Source of the DNA: Diabrotica undecimpunctata
Lineage: Eukaryota; Arthropoda; Insecta; Coleoptera; Chrysomelidae
Length of the DNA: 64,000 nucleotides
Assembly: GCF_040954645.1 (NCBI RefSeq)
Contig: NC_092804.1
Span: 148,003,108 to 148,067,107, forward strand
Direction of reading: 5' to 3'
The stretch's first letter is position 1. Each line of letters starts with the position of its first letter. The translations under genes were made by a program, and so were the position numbers. The notes beneath the pieces were generated by a model. It did not search any database, was not told the DNA's origin, and saw only the letters and a program-made list of their open reading frames with translations. Of this stretch, positions 12,307 to 21,966 are shown one piece after another.

Positions 12307-12560
12307 AACTTCAAACTCGGAAAGTCCAACGAATGTCTCCCAAAACTTCACTACAACAGTAGTTAGCTACAAAGGCGCCACCTGCTTTGGCGGCCGTGAA
12401 CGAAAACGATATGATAATATCGTTTTCTGTATCCTCTGCGCTATGCGAAATGTGTAAAAGATATAATCTTTTAGCGAAAGCCGCTATCGCTTTATTAAAT
12501 TAAATGCCCAAATATATGGCCTAGGAGGACAAATTCGTTAAACTTCCCGTGCTCGAATCG

Positions 12561-12625
12561 GTATCAATAAAGTGTTATGATCATTTCGGCCTAGCCCAGC
12601 CTCATCAGACACTTTGGGCTGATAC
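12561..12625 (-). ncRNA. Type I hammerhead ribozyme, unit 5
   Basis: The core and helices are intact, with the GCCC internal loop. Confidence 0.9.
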
Positions 12626-12879
12626 AAATTCAAACTCGGAAAGTCCAACGAATGTCTCCCAAAACTTCACTACAACAGTAGTTAGCTACAAAGGCGCCAC
12701 CTGCTTTGGCGGCCGTGAACGAAAACGATATGATAATATCGTTTTCTGTATCCTCTGCGCTATGCGAAATGTGTAAAAGATATAATCTTTTAGCGAAAGC
12801 CGCTATCGCTTTATTAAATTAAATGCCCAAATATATGGCCTAGGAGGACAAATTCGTTAAACTTCCCGTGCTCGAATCG

Positions 12880-12944
12880 GTATCAATAAAGTGTTATGAT
12901 CATTTCGGCCTAGCCCAGCCTCATCAGACACTTTGGGCTGATAC
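12880..12944 (-). ncRNA. Type I hammerhead ribozyme, unit 6 (truncated unit)
   Basis: The ribozyme is complete, but the unit ends about 10 bp beyond it, where the inverted half begins (about 12955). Confidence 0.9.
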
Positions 12945-13109
12945 AAATTCAAACTGTTTTACACATTTCGCATAGCGCAGAGGATACAGAAAACGATATT
13001 ATCATATCGTTTTCGTTCACGGCCGCCAAAGCAGGTGGCGCCTTTGTAGCTAACTACTGTTGTAGTGAAGTTTTGGGAGACATTCGTTGGACTTTCCGAG
13101 TTTGAATTT

Positions 13110-13174
13110 GTATCAGCCCAAAGTGTCTGATGAGGCTGGGCTAGGCCGAAATGATCGTAACACTTTATTGATAC
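13110..13174 (+). ncRNA. Type I hammerhead ribozyme, inverted unit 1
   Basis: Core CUGAUGA is at 13127-13133, helix II at 13134-13147, GAA at 13148-13150 and A17 at 13159. Helix III reads AUGAUCGU, so one A-U pair becomes a G-U wobble compared with the other copies. Folding is still possible. Confidence 0.88.
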
Positions 13175-13427
13175 CGATTCGAGCACGGGAAGTTTAACGA
13201 ATTTGTCCTCCTAGGCCATATATTTGGCCATTTAATTTAATAAAGCGATAGCGGCTTTCGCTAAAAGATTATATCTTTTACACATTTCGCATAGCGCAGA
13301 GGATACAGAAAACGATATTATCATATCGTTTTCGTCACGGCCGCCAAAGCAGGTGGCGCCTTTGTAGCTAACTACTGTTGTAGTGAAGTTTTAGGAGACA
13401 TTCGTTGGACTTTCCGAGTTTGAATTT

Positions 13428-13492
13428 GTATCAGCCCAAAGTGTCTGATGAGGCTGGGCTAGGCCGAAATGATCATAACACTTTATTGATAC
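13428..13492 (+). ncRNA. Type I hammerhead ribozyme, inverted unit 2
   Basis: All core bases are intact and helix III is the standard AUGAUCAU. The unit around it has small changes, including an AT-rich expansion near 13545. Confidence 0.9.
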
Positions 13493-13750
13493 CGATTCGA
13501 GCACGGGAAGTTTAACGAATTTGTCCTCCTAGGCCATATTTATATTTGGCCATATAATTTAATAAAGCGATAGCGGCTTTCGCTAAAAGATTATATCTTT
13601 TACACATTTCGCATAGCGCAGAGGATACAGAAAACGATATTATCATATCGTTTTTGTTCACGGCCGCCAAAGCAGGTGGCGCCTTTGTAGCTAACTACTG
13701 TTGTAGTGAAGTTTTGGGAGACATTCGTTGGACTTTCCGAGTTTGAATTT

Positions 13751-13815
13751 GTATCAGCCCAAAGTGTCTGATGAGGCTGGGCTAGGCCGAAATGATCATA
13801 ACACTTTATTGATAC
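13751..13815 (+). ncRNA. Type I hammerhead ribozyme, inverted unit 3
   Basis: The ribozyme is complete. The unit is cut about 70 bp later, where the LINE resumes. Confidence 0.9.
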
Positions 13816-13883
13816 CGATTCGAGCACGGGAAGTTTAACGAATTTGTCCTCCTAGGCCATATATTTGGCCATTTAATTTAATA

Positions 13884-13895
13884 AAGAATACAATT
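13884..13895 (+). repeat. Target-site duplication, right of ribozyme array
   Basis: AAGAATACAATT pairs with 11163-11174 (one mismatch). The LINE reading frame resumes immediately to the right. Confidence 0.7.
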
Positions 13896-15157
13896 GTTAT
13901 TTGATAACCTTTTCAATCACTTTCCCAAAAGTAGAAACAATACTTATTGGTCTGTAAATGTCAGTTTTTGAGGAATCACCTTTTTTGTAGATTGGTAGTA
14001 CTTTTGAGTATTTTAGTACTTCTGGAAATACTCCAGTTGATAGAATTAAATTAATAAGAATGAGTGAAAGGTGTTAAAACTATTTGGTAAGTTTCTTTTA
14101 AAATTTTGATATTCAATTCGTGAACGTCCCTATAATTAGAATTACTAAGAGACTTTATTATTTGAGAGACCTCTTCTTCCAGAACGGGACGAAAAAAAGC
14201 ACTTGCTCGGAGAAGGATAATTTCTATAATTGGCGAGGACATCGACGTTAATAGTTGGAATAGATATTCTTTGCAATTGTAGTAAAAAATTGATTCATTT
14301 CGTCTGCAGGTAGATCAGGTTGTACCGAACTGGATCTTGTGTAGTTTAAATTTACTATTTTCCAGCAGTCTCTAGGTTAATTATTGGAATTAGTAATAAA
14401 ATTACAGTATGCTGACTTTTTACCAATTATATTAAACTTTTTGTGGTTTATATAATTTGAAAAAATCGGAATCTTTAGTGGTATTTGCAATGTGTTTAAT
14501 AAGAGAAAGATTAGATCTGTAAGACCTTAATTCATTAGTAAACCATTGCACAGGTTTAAATGTTAATTTACACATGTTATTTAATTTTAAATTTTGTTCA
14601 CTTTGCCAGTGCTCCGAAAAACATATGACGTCAAATAATTTCTGATCCCCAAGAAAAACGTTGAAACAATCATATCGAGTTTATTTGAAATACACTGCAA
14701 ATTAACATAAAACATGCTTACCGTACCTTTTCGAATTGGTTTATTTTGATAAAATTTTGTACAAGCTTCTAGGTTTCTTCCTCCTTCTTTTTGTACTGAT
14801 AATTTCTGTTGAAGTTAAATCTCATAACGGCAGCTCCTTTGGCCCAAATATTAGGACTGAAGACTTCGTCAATTTTATAGAAAGGGAAAGTTACCTAATA
14901 TGTGGAGTATTTGTCAGTCTCAACTAAAAATTTTAGATCATCGGCTTTCATATCAACATCAATGCGGGACACATGTACATGACCTTGTCTAGGAATGGTG
15001 TTTACAGTAGACAATTCGTTGATTCTAATAATCGGTTTGTATTTGTTTTCCTTTTTCGGTTGGATATTCCAAGATTAGTGTCCTGTTTTTAGATTGTTTT
15101 TATTTTCCTTTTGTTTATTACTTATGTATGAATGAGGTAGACTTGTGTTTTTGTTTA
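13887..15157 (-). pseudogene. Jockey/CR1-like LINE, 5' part of RT ORF
   Basis: Minus-strand blocks include FFRPVLEEEVSQIIKSLSNS near 14190, then LKETYQIVLTPFTH, and near 13930 YRPISIVSTFGKVIEKVIK, the fingers region of a non-LTR RT. The ORF then runs into the ribozyme array; the rest of the RT lies at 9800-11174. Several stops and frameshifts show decay. No clear endonuclease domain was recognised between 14250 and 15150, although the spacing leaves room for a deleted remnant. Confidence 0.7.
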
Positions 15158-15158
15158 A

Positions 15159-15606
15159 TTACATTTTAATGGGTTCTTGACTGGTAGAACCTGAGTTGGT
15201 CGGGCCAGCTTTATTTACAGTGTTTTCGATAGATGACGTTGGAATGGGCATGGCTGAATTTTTATTATATTTATCTTTTAATAAAGAAATTAAATCTTGT
15301 TGCTCTTTCGTACGTTTTTCTAGATGGAATGATAGTTTACTTACTGCTCCGAGTTCACTTTTTATTTTAGTAAGTTCCTTGTTGGTCTTTATACACTGTT
15401 CACACACAATAACGTCTAGGTTATGTTCGACATTAAATGCTTTAATACCTTTTTACACTGTTTGTGTTAATTTATTAACGTAATCTGATAACTGAGGATT
15501 AGAACCGGACAGTGGTAACTTTAAATTCACTAATATGTCAATTAATTCCTGCTTTTTTTGCTTATTTAGTTCCGCTGTTAAAACTGCGACTTACTATCGG
15601 AAGCCA
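15159..15606 (-). pseudogene. LINE ORF1-like protein with coiled coil
   Basis: A minus-strand ATG at 15606 starts MASDSKSQF but meets a stop soon after. Other frames continue with NKQKKQELIDILVNLKLP and then the open 82-residue part. That part has a CEQCIKTNKEL pair of cysteines and a heptad-rich helix (VSKLSFHLEKRTKEQQDLIS), then a Ser/Thr/Pro-rich tail. Its position just 5' of the RT ORF and its coiled-coil style fit a LINE ORF1 that binds RNA. The frame is broken in at least two places. Confidence 0.55.
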
Positions 15607-16189
15607 TTTTGAGTATTCGAGTATATTTTTACACAAAAATAGTTTTGCCCGTTAACGGGTTAATGAGTTAAGGTAACTAAAGGACTACATTAACTCATTA
15701 AGTCCCTGATATAGTGGCCGACACATCTTCGTTTTTTTAATATAGACGTGAAAAAGACCTTCTAAAATGATGAAGAAAATGCAGTGACACCAAACATGAG
15801 AAAACCAAATTATTATTTACTTTATATTACTCGAACAATCAAGTCATTTTGTTTCAGAAATATAATGACGTAGAATAAATGACCAGAAAGGTATATAACT
15901 AGAAAAGTCTTTAGACCAGAAACAATTGAAGATTAAATCCAATGTAAGATTTATGCTGTCAGCATATAAAGCAGAATAGTCCAGTCGTCAGAGATTTGAT
16001 CCCTAAAAATGATACGAACAAGCTGAATTCTACCGAGAAAATCAATTTTGGGATTTTTTGTGATTTGTTGCACCCCAAAAGTGCAAAAAAGCAACTAAAA
16101 TGCAAACAAATTAACAACATGCAAAAAAGTTTACACACTCCTACCCCCGCGTCCAAGAATGTGTACGCCGCCGCCGTAGAAAAAAACAT
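15607..16189. other. LINE 5' UTR edge and spacer
   Basis: GTTAACGGGTTAATGAGTTA and a partial inverted echo (TTAACTCATTAAGTCC) lie at 15650-15710 and may be the LINE 5' end or its target. Nothing else is recognised up to the foldback-arm homology at 16190. Confidence 0.3.
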
Positions 16190-16520
16190 TTTAAATAAAA
16201 AATGTAGCTGAGATAACTCCAAACAAAAATATTTATTGTATACAATAAACCGTTCTCTCAGAAACAACGCTTGAAGGCACCCGCGATTTTGAATGTCAGT
16301 TACGAGGCGAAATCAATTTTAAATAAAATTTTGTATCAACTTGACGGTAAAAATTCGATATCTTCTGATCAGATTATCTTATCTACAAAAATTAAAATGC
16401 GTTATAAAGGTGAAGAGTGCAGCTTTGGTTTAAATTAAGTCAGTTTCTAGAAATCTGTTCAATAAATAAACATTGCGCGAATTTTGCCATTTTTTACGAT
16501 AAGCGTAACACTGGCCCTGT
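16190..16520 (+). repeat. Third copy of the 19.2-20.4 kb foldback arm
   Basis: Shared phrases in the same order as the left arm at 19219 include GTAGAAAAAAACATTT, CGTTCTCTCAGAAACAACGC, GAAATCAATTTTAAATAAAA, GACGGTAAAAATTCGATATC and AAAATGCGTTATAAAGGTGA. It is a solo, diverged arm, which suggests a dispersed family. Confidence 0.6.
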
Positions 16521-16707
16521 TACCTTCCTTGTATACCGTAGGTAAAAGAAATAGCAGACTACCCTACTATAATCCCAAAGCTACGTTAGCGAAATAAGGG
16601 GAGACTAGTATGATTATTGTTTTTTAAACACTTGAATTCATGTGAATTGTAATCAAAGTTTTCTTTGATTTAATTTAATTTAATTGCCATTCTTCTCACA
16701 CCTCTTT

Positions 16708-16733
16708 CTCACATAAACTAGGGTTTATGTGAG
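16708..16733. other. Perfect 11 bp hairpin
   Basis: CTCACATAAAC and GTTTATGTGAG flank a TAGG loop. No terminator-like or gene context is visible, and its role is unknown. Confidence 0.4.
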
Positions 16734-17459
16734 AATTTTTGAAACCATTATGTTAAAGTTTGTTTTTATATTTAGAAACTTTCGCTATTATGTAATTTGG
16801 GAGTGTGGGGTTTAAGCTGCATTTTTGTTAATTTTTTCTTGTGACTGTAACTAAAATGTTTAGATTAATTTCAGTCTCAAGAATTTAATTTGATATACAG
16901 AAAGTGGGTTAATACTGTACAATGAAAGTTTAAAAATAGGGCACCACAATCTAGTAAACTCGTTTAACGCTGGCAGTTAACAGTTCAATACTGGCCTATC
17001 GGTTTTAAATTTTTCCAATCTGCACCCAGACGGATTAAACCGGGTCGTTGGGATCCTTTAATTTTACAAAGCTTGAAGGGAATGAGTAAAAAGAGAATTT
17101 TTTTAATAAGGACGATATGAATCTAAGAAATCAGTTGATTTTGCTTTTATTCGTTTATAGTTTACCATAGTAATTAAAATAAGATTATTTATCTTATCAC
17201 GCAATACAGTAATTATTGTTTTTTATTGTATTGAGAATATTTATGGTTTCAGCTTTTAATATATAAATATGTATATATATATATACATGTATGTATATAT
17301 TATATACACATATGCCCAAAAGTTTGAAATATTGGAATTTATTGATTATTTATTGATTTATATATATAAACCTTTGTGAATAGGTAAACATCATTTTGTT
17401 TCAATTCTCAACAATACTAAATAAATCCCAAAACCAGATAAACGATATGTAAAAAATTA
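16734..17459. other. AT-rich spacer with short (TA)n
   Basis: A short TATATA run lies near 17273-17285. No genes were seen. Confidence 0.4.
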
Positions 17460-18357
17460 TTTTATTCTCTTGGAGTGAAAAACTTACAATGTACAACTTG
17501 TACATGTACATGTACATGTACAAAGTGTAATAGGGCGATTGTTTCGCTTCTTGATGCGTGTTTTGAGAATGTTCCAAGCATGTTCAGGGGAATTCGAGGG
17601 TCACTGTAATGTAGATATTCCTTCTCCAGAAAATTTTGTACTGCTGCTGTTCGATGAGGAGGTGCGTTGTCATGCATAAACACAAAATCATCACCTACTG
17701 CCCCTCGGAATAGACGTACGATAGGATTTAAAACTTCCTCGATGTACACAGCAATGATTCTTCTCTCCAGAACCAGCAGTGGCGTCCGTATACCACTCAC
17801 AATACCACCCCAAACCATAACACTGCCACCTTCAGATGCGACACGAGGTTGGGCTGTTTCTAGTCGGGCTTGTCGTCCTGAGGCACTCCAAACCAGTGTT
17901 CTTCGCGAATCAGATACCAAGCCAATTCTTTACTCATCAGAGAACATCACGTTATCCCAGTTAGGACTATGATGCACCATTTCTCTAGATCATTGCAACC
18001 TCACTATTTGGTTTGGTAGGTTAGTTTAGGAACACCTAGCGGTGTTCCGCATTTAGTATAAGTGTTATTGTTTGCCGTGAAATATTCAGTCCTTAAAGCT
18101 TAGAAATTTATCTGGATATCACTTGTAGATTCCAGACGATTTCTACGAGCTATCAATGTTATTTGCCGGTCTTGTGCTGCTGTTGTACATCGACATCTAC
18201 CACTTCTGTGACGATCCTTGACGTCATTTGTATCTTGGATTTTTTTAAATTTCAGATTCAGTACTCTGAGTAACATCAACAATATTTGCGATATAACTTT
18301 GACTAAAGCCCTGTTGAAACATGGATCTAAATCTGCCAAAATGACATTTTTAGACAT
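17460..18357 (-). pseudogene. Tc1-like transposase, internally deleted
   Basis: The minus-strand N-terminus (MSKNVILADLDPC near 18357) has the homeodomain-like start of insect Tc1-type transposases, and RSGRCRCTTAAQDRQI is the GRPR-like hinge. After a frame break, a 152-residue frame reads SDSRRTLVWSASGRQ, GGSVMVWGGIVSGIRTPLLV and FVFMHDNAPPHRTAAV, the second catalytic D block. The first D block (MSKELAWYLIREEHW) survives in another frame near 17920. The end is overrun by a (GTACAT)n tract (17497-17523) and the final acidic residue block is not clear. It is inactive. Confidence 0.75.
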
Positions 18358-18470
18358 TTTCTAGACATTTTTCTAGACATTTTTAAACGGCTCAATTCAA
18401 ATTTAAAGACTGAACTAATATGTAAACATACAAAAACGATTCAAATTTTTTATTTTGAATTTTTTATTTA

Positions 18471-18473
<3 letters not shown>

Positions 18474-18527
<54 letters not shown>
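18474..18527. repeat. (AT)n microsatellite
   Basis: This is an uninterrupted AT dinucleotide run of just over 50 bp. Confidence 0.95.
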
Positions 18528-18531
<4 letters not shown>

Positions 18532-19218
18532 ATGTTTCATTTTATCAATCAAAGATAAAATAAAAATTTTATTTGGTTATCAAACGCGGGCACATAAATT
18601 TGCAACGCTATGTGTATCGATTTGTAAATATTTGTTATAAGTTAGTTTTAAGCAGTGGGTTTATCCATAATAAGTTTTACCCTGAATTACTGAAAAACAT
18701 TAGTAAATATTTAATGTGAATAGACAATTGTTTCCCGATATTTGTAGATATTATATTTTAAAATCCTTTTGTTTTGTTTTGCTGGAAAGGCAAAAGCCAC
18801 CAGGTAGTTATTGTATTTAGAAAGTATAAGATAAAACGTTATCATTTTCAAAGAATATTTATTTAGAAGCGATGCTTGAGTTTTTCTGATGTAAAATGAG
18901 AGGAGGGATAAAGTAATTTTCTGATTGCTTAGTGAGTTTGGAATGGGGATGAAAGAGAGTGAATGTTTGAAAGTTTGGATTAGAAAAGATTATTACGTGA
19001 TGGGCATCCGAAAGAAGCAAGTGAAGTTTTGTGTAGTCAGTTAATAAGCAAGTACCAGTGTGTTAATTGTGAGAAGTGGGTGGCTGAAAGGTGGAACGAG
19101 AGATAGGTCAAAGTTGAGAAGTTGATTACCTCTTTGATTCTATAAAGTCCAAGTGAGTAAGTCACAAGAACTATAACTATTAAAAATATTTGCGACACCA
19201 AGTAAAAAAATTTCAATC
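18528..19218. other. Spacer, nothing recognised
   Basis: No convincing ORF or repeat boundary was seen before the left arm of the foldback. Confidence 0.4.
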
Positions 19219-20440
19219 GCAAAAAAACGCAAAAAAATCGATTTACCAAGACTCTGTACACCGTAAAAAAATTTTAAACAAAAATGTTTATAAGCATTTT
19301 TGTGTAGAATGAATCGTTCTTTTAGAAACAACGCTTGAAGCGACCGTCGATTGTGCATATCAGTTACGCGCGTGAAATCAATGTTCAATAAAATTTGTAT
19401 CATCGGAACGGTAAAAATTCGACATCTTTTAATACAAATGTCCTATTGACAAAAATCAAGATGCGTTTTAATGGAAAAGAGTGCGGCTTTCGTATGCAGT
19501 TTTTGTATTTTGCCGAGAATAAACTCAGTTTTTATTAAGGTAAATAAATTAACGTGGCGCGATTTTTGCCAGTTTTTACGATTCTCGTGAGATTAATAAA
19601 ATTGATCACTTTCATTGACCAGTTGTAGTAAAATTTCCATTTTTAGAGATTAATCTTTAAAACCTATGACATGAAATTTCAATTTTGAGTTGTGATAACA
19701 AATATGAGGCATTTGAAATATAAACAAAAAACGCAGAACTTATTGTTTTTCATTACAAACAATCATACGTCACGGAAAATGCATTTAAGAAGACTGTTTT
19801 GGATGTAGTTTATTGCAAAAGTTTTGTTCTTTTGAAAATCCTACTAGTGTAATAAAGAAAAATAGTTTTAAATGCTTTAGATCGTTTGTTGTGTAAAAGT
19901 TTAAATCCAGCGTTTTTTAAGCACATTTCAAATGCCTCACATTTGTTGCCAAAACTCAAAACTAAAATTTCATGCTATAGTTTTTAAAGATTAGGTTCTA
20001 CTAATCGAAACTTCATAGTGGCCAGTCAATGAAAAGGATAGATTGTATTGATCTTGTGAGAATCATAAAAAATGTCAAAAATCGCGCCACGTTTACTTAT
20101 TTAACACCTGTATAAAATCTGAGTCTCTTTGCGGCAAAATACAAAAACTGTATACCAAAGCCGACCTCTTTACCTCTAAAACGCATCTTGATTTTTTTCA
20201 ATAAGTCACTTAAATCAAAAGATATCGAATTTTTACTGTCGAGCTGATAAAAATTTTATTCAACATTGATTGCGCGCGCGTAACTGACATGCAAAATCGA
20301 TGGTCGCTTCAAGCGTTATTTCTAAGAGAACTGATCATTCTACACAAAAAATGTTTATAAACAGTTTTGTTTAGAATTATCTCAACTACATTTTTTTCTA
20401 CGGTGTACAGATCCTTGTTAAATCAATTTTTTGTGTTTAT
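19219..20440. mobile_element. Foldback element with ~550-600 bp inverted arms
   Basis: The left arm (about 19219-19800) and right arm (about 19880-20440) are diverged inverted copies. Matching phrases are TTTACCAAGACTCTGTACAC with GTGTACAGATCCTTGTTAAA, and CAACGCTTGAAGCGACC with GGTCGCTTCAAGCGTTA. AACGTGGCGCGATTTTTGCC pairs with a similar CGCGCCACG phrase, and CATTTGAAAT pairs with ATTTCAAATG at the centre. No coding capacity was seen. It is a non-autonomous DNA element of unknown superfamily. Confidence 0.7.
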
Positions 20441-20930
20441 CTCCTCTGCGAAGGGGGTTTTGGGGGTAAGCCCGGGGGAAGAAGTGGTAAACTTTTTTGC
20501 ATCTTTTTTGGGGTCTCAAAATTAATATTCTTGACGAAATTCAGCTTGTTTGTACGATTTTTAGAGGTTCAGTGGCATTTTTGTCTCTGACGATTGGAGT
20601 AAAAGATCTGTTTCTATAATTGCTGAAACCAGACACTATCATTATTATGAGAGACGCTATTAAAAATTATTTAAACAGCTTTAGGTAAAGGAGTGCAGAC
20701 TACTACAAAGTTAAAAGTATTTCAAGGAAGATAACATACTACCTAGTTAGTAATTTTAAACAGAAATTTATATATATTGTAATATTTTTCACGTTTTAAA
20801 ACAAGTTTAAACATTTATACACCAAAAATAAATTGTAGCATAAACCAAAGTTATTGGTCCTTTTCACAACTTTCCCCTTTTGCTTACTTTAATTACTTCT
20901 TTTATCTTATCTATCACAATTTTGTTTTAG
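20441..20930. other. Spacer or intron sequence upstream of a host exon
   Basis: No repeats were recognised. It ends in a strong pyrimidine tract and TTTTGTTTTAG acceptor at 20930, so at least the right part is probably intron. Confidence 0.4.
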
Positions 20931-21119
20931 GGCCGGCGTCTTGTTATTAGAGTCAGTTCAAATGGACACTTTATATACGGGCCGAATGCACGGCTTCCCC
21001 AATTTGAGTAAAGCCGGGTTAGAGCCGCCCTTAACCGAGGAAAGTATTCTTTCATTGTTGGTTGTTTTAGGCAGCAGCATATCATTGGTGGCACTGGTGT
21101 TCGCTTTTATTACTTACAG
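20931..21119 (+). CDS. Internal exon of a host gene encoding a transmembrane segment
   Basis: A TTTTGTTTTAG acceptor and a perfect CAG/GTAAGT donor bound a 189 bp exon, open in one frame (phase 1 in, 2 nt over at the end). Codon use and GC content rise above the neighbours. The peptide has a soluble part (MDTLYTGRMHGFPNLSKAGL), a short acidic linker, then about 22 hydrophobic residues (LLVVLGSSISLVALVFAFI) ending TYR. That pattern resembles a receptor ectodomain running into TM1, such as an adhesion-type GPCR, but no diagnostic motif is present and the gene is not identified. Neighbouring exons are outside what can be recognised. Confidence 0.55.
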
Positions 21120-21125
21120 GTAAGT
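21120..21125 (+). promoter_or_regulatory. Consensus 5' splice site
   Basis: CAG/GTAAGT at the exon boundary is a full match to the eukaryotic donor consensus. Confidence 0.7.
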
Positions 21126-21278
21126 CAGGAAAATATTCTTAGATATTTTATGCACTTATACTATGCCACAAAGTTTTATTGGTTCAAGCAAAGCTTGCTC
21201 ATCAAAAATAATATAATATACTATAATATAATATAAATAAAATACTCAAAACCAACATTATCTTTATTTTAACAAAAT

Positions 21279-21966
21279 ATACAGGGATGAGTGCCTTAAG
21301 AACCGGCAAAATAACGCAAAAGATAGAAAACATAATACGTTGTGAAATAAAAAGAGATGAAAGTAGTAGAGGTGAGAAATTATCGATATTAACCTATAAT
21401 TTACTTTACATTACATTAGAATTATCGAAAAATTCCCACCTTTAGACGTTAGCTTATGAGCTGGTTGACTTCAGTCATAGTAATACGTACCACGTAATGT
21501 AAGTACAAACAGTTTAAGTAGGAGTATTTTTTTTATCCAAAATTAAAGTATTGATCAATAATAAACTATGATTTGAGACGTCGCATACACTCTTCTCAAT
21601 ACAGAATTATCATAGCTTGTTATTCTGTATTCGTCAACACAGAATTAATTATCAAATTACTACTAATTAAACTGTTTACTAACATTTGCTTTATTGCCTT
21701 CAATCAGTTTTTACTTTATGCGAAATTTAAAAAATGTAAATGTTCGACGTCATACTTATAATATTATGACTGAAGTCAACTAGCTCATAAGCTAACGTCT
21801 AAAGGTGGGAAACTATCGATAGTCCTAATGTAATTTAATGTAAATTAGCGGTTTCTATCGATAATTTCCCACCTCTACTACTTTCATCTCTTTTTATTTC
21901 ACAACGTGTTATGTTTTCTATCTTTTGCGTTATTTTGCCGGTTCTTAAGGCACTCATCACTGTATA
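21279..21966. mobile_element. Foldback MITE with ~200 bp inverted arms
   Basis: The left arm (21279-21482) and right arm (21762-21966) are near-identical inverted copies. The outer ends read ATACAGGGATGAGTGCC, and the inner ends carry TTAGACGTTAGCTTATGAGC. The ~280 bp middle has no coding potential. It lies in the intron just after the 20931-21119 exon. Flanking ATA/TA is compatible with a short target duplication. Confidence 0.8.

Larger units (their letters stand above)
11175..13886. mobile_element. Hammerhead-ribozyme (retrozyme-like) array: 6 direct plus 3 inverted ~319 bp units
   Basis: Units repeat every 319 bp at 11175-12954, with the sixth unit truncated. At about 12955 the strand flips and three inverted units follow to 13886, the last also cut. 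Each unit holds one type I hammerhead motif, on the minus strand in the direct half and the plus strand in the inverted half. Further hairpins include GAAAACGATAT pairing with ATATCGTTTTC (11445-11470 in unit 1) and a GGCC-bounded hairpin. No protein is encoded on the ribozyme strand. Tandem units with one self-cleaving motif each, a size of a few hundred bases and a flanking duplication are features of retrozymes and HHR satellite DNAs. Self-cleavage of multimeric RNA would release 319 nt monomers that could circularise. Confidence 0.9.

Noticed and set aside
11273..13827. Repeated 75-codon ORF in seven of the nine array units
   Set aside because: It starts at GTG, lies antisense to the ribozyme, has no protein-family features and exists only because the units are near-identical. 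It is absent or broken in the other two units.
11175..13886. CRISPR array
   Set aside because: The repeat unit is about 319 bp with no unique spacers, and the genome is eukaryotic.
17490..17525. (GTACAT)n as a regulatory palindrome
   Set aside because: It is a short microsatellite within the end of a decayed Tc1 ORF.
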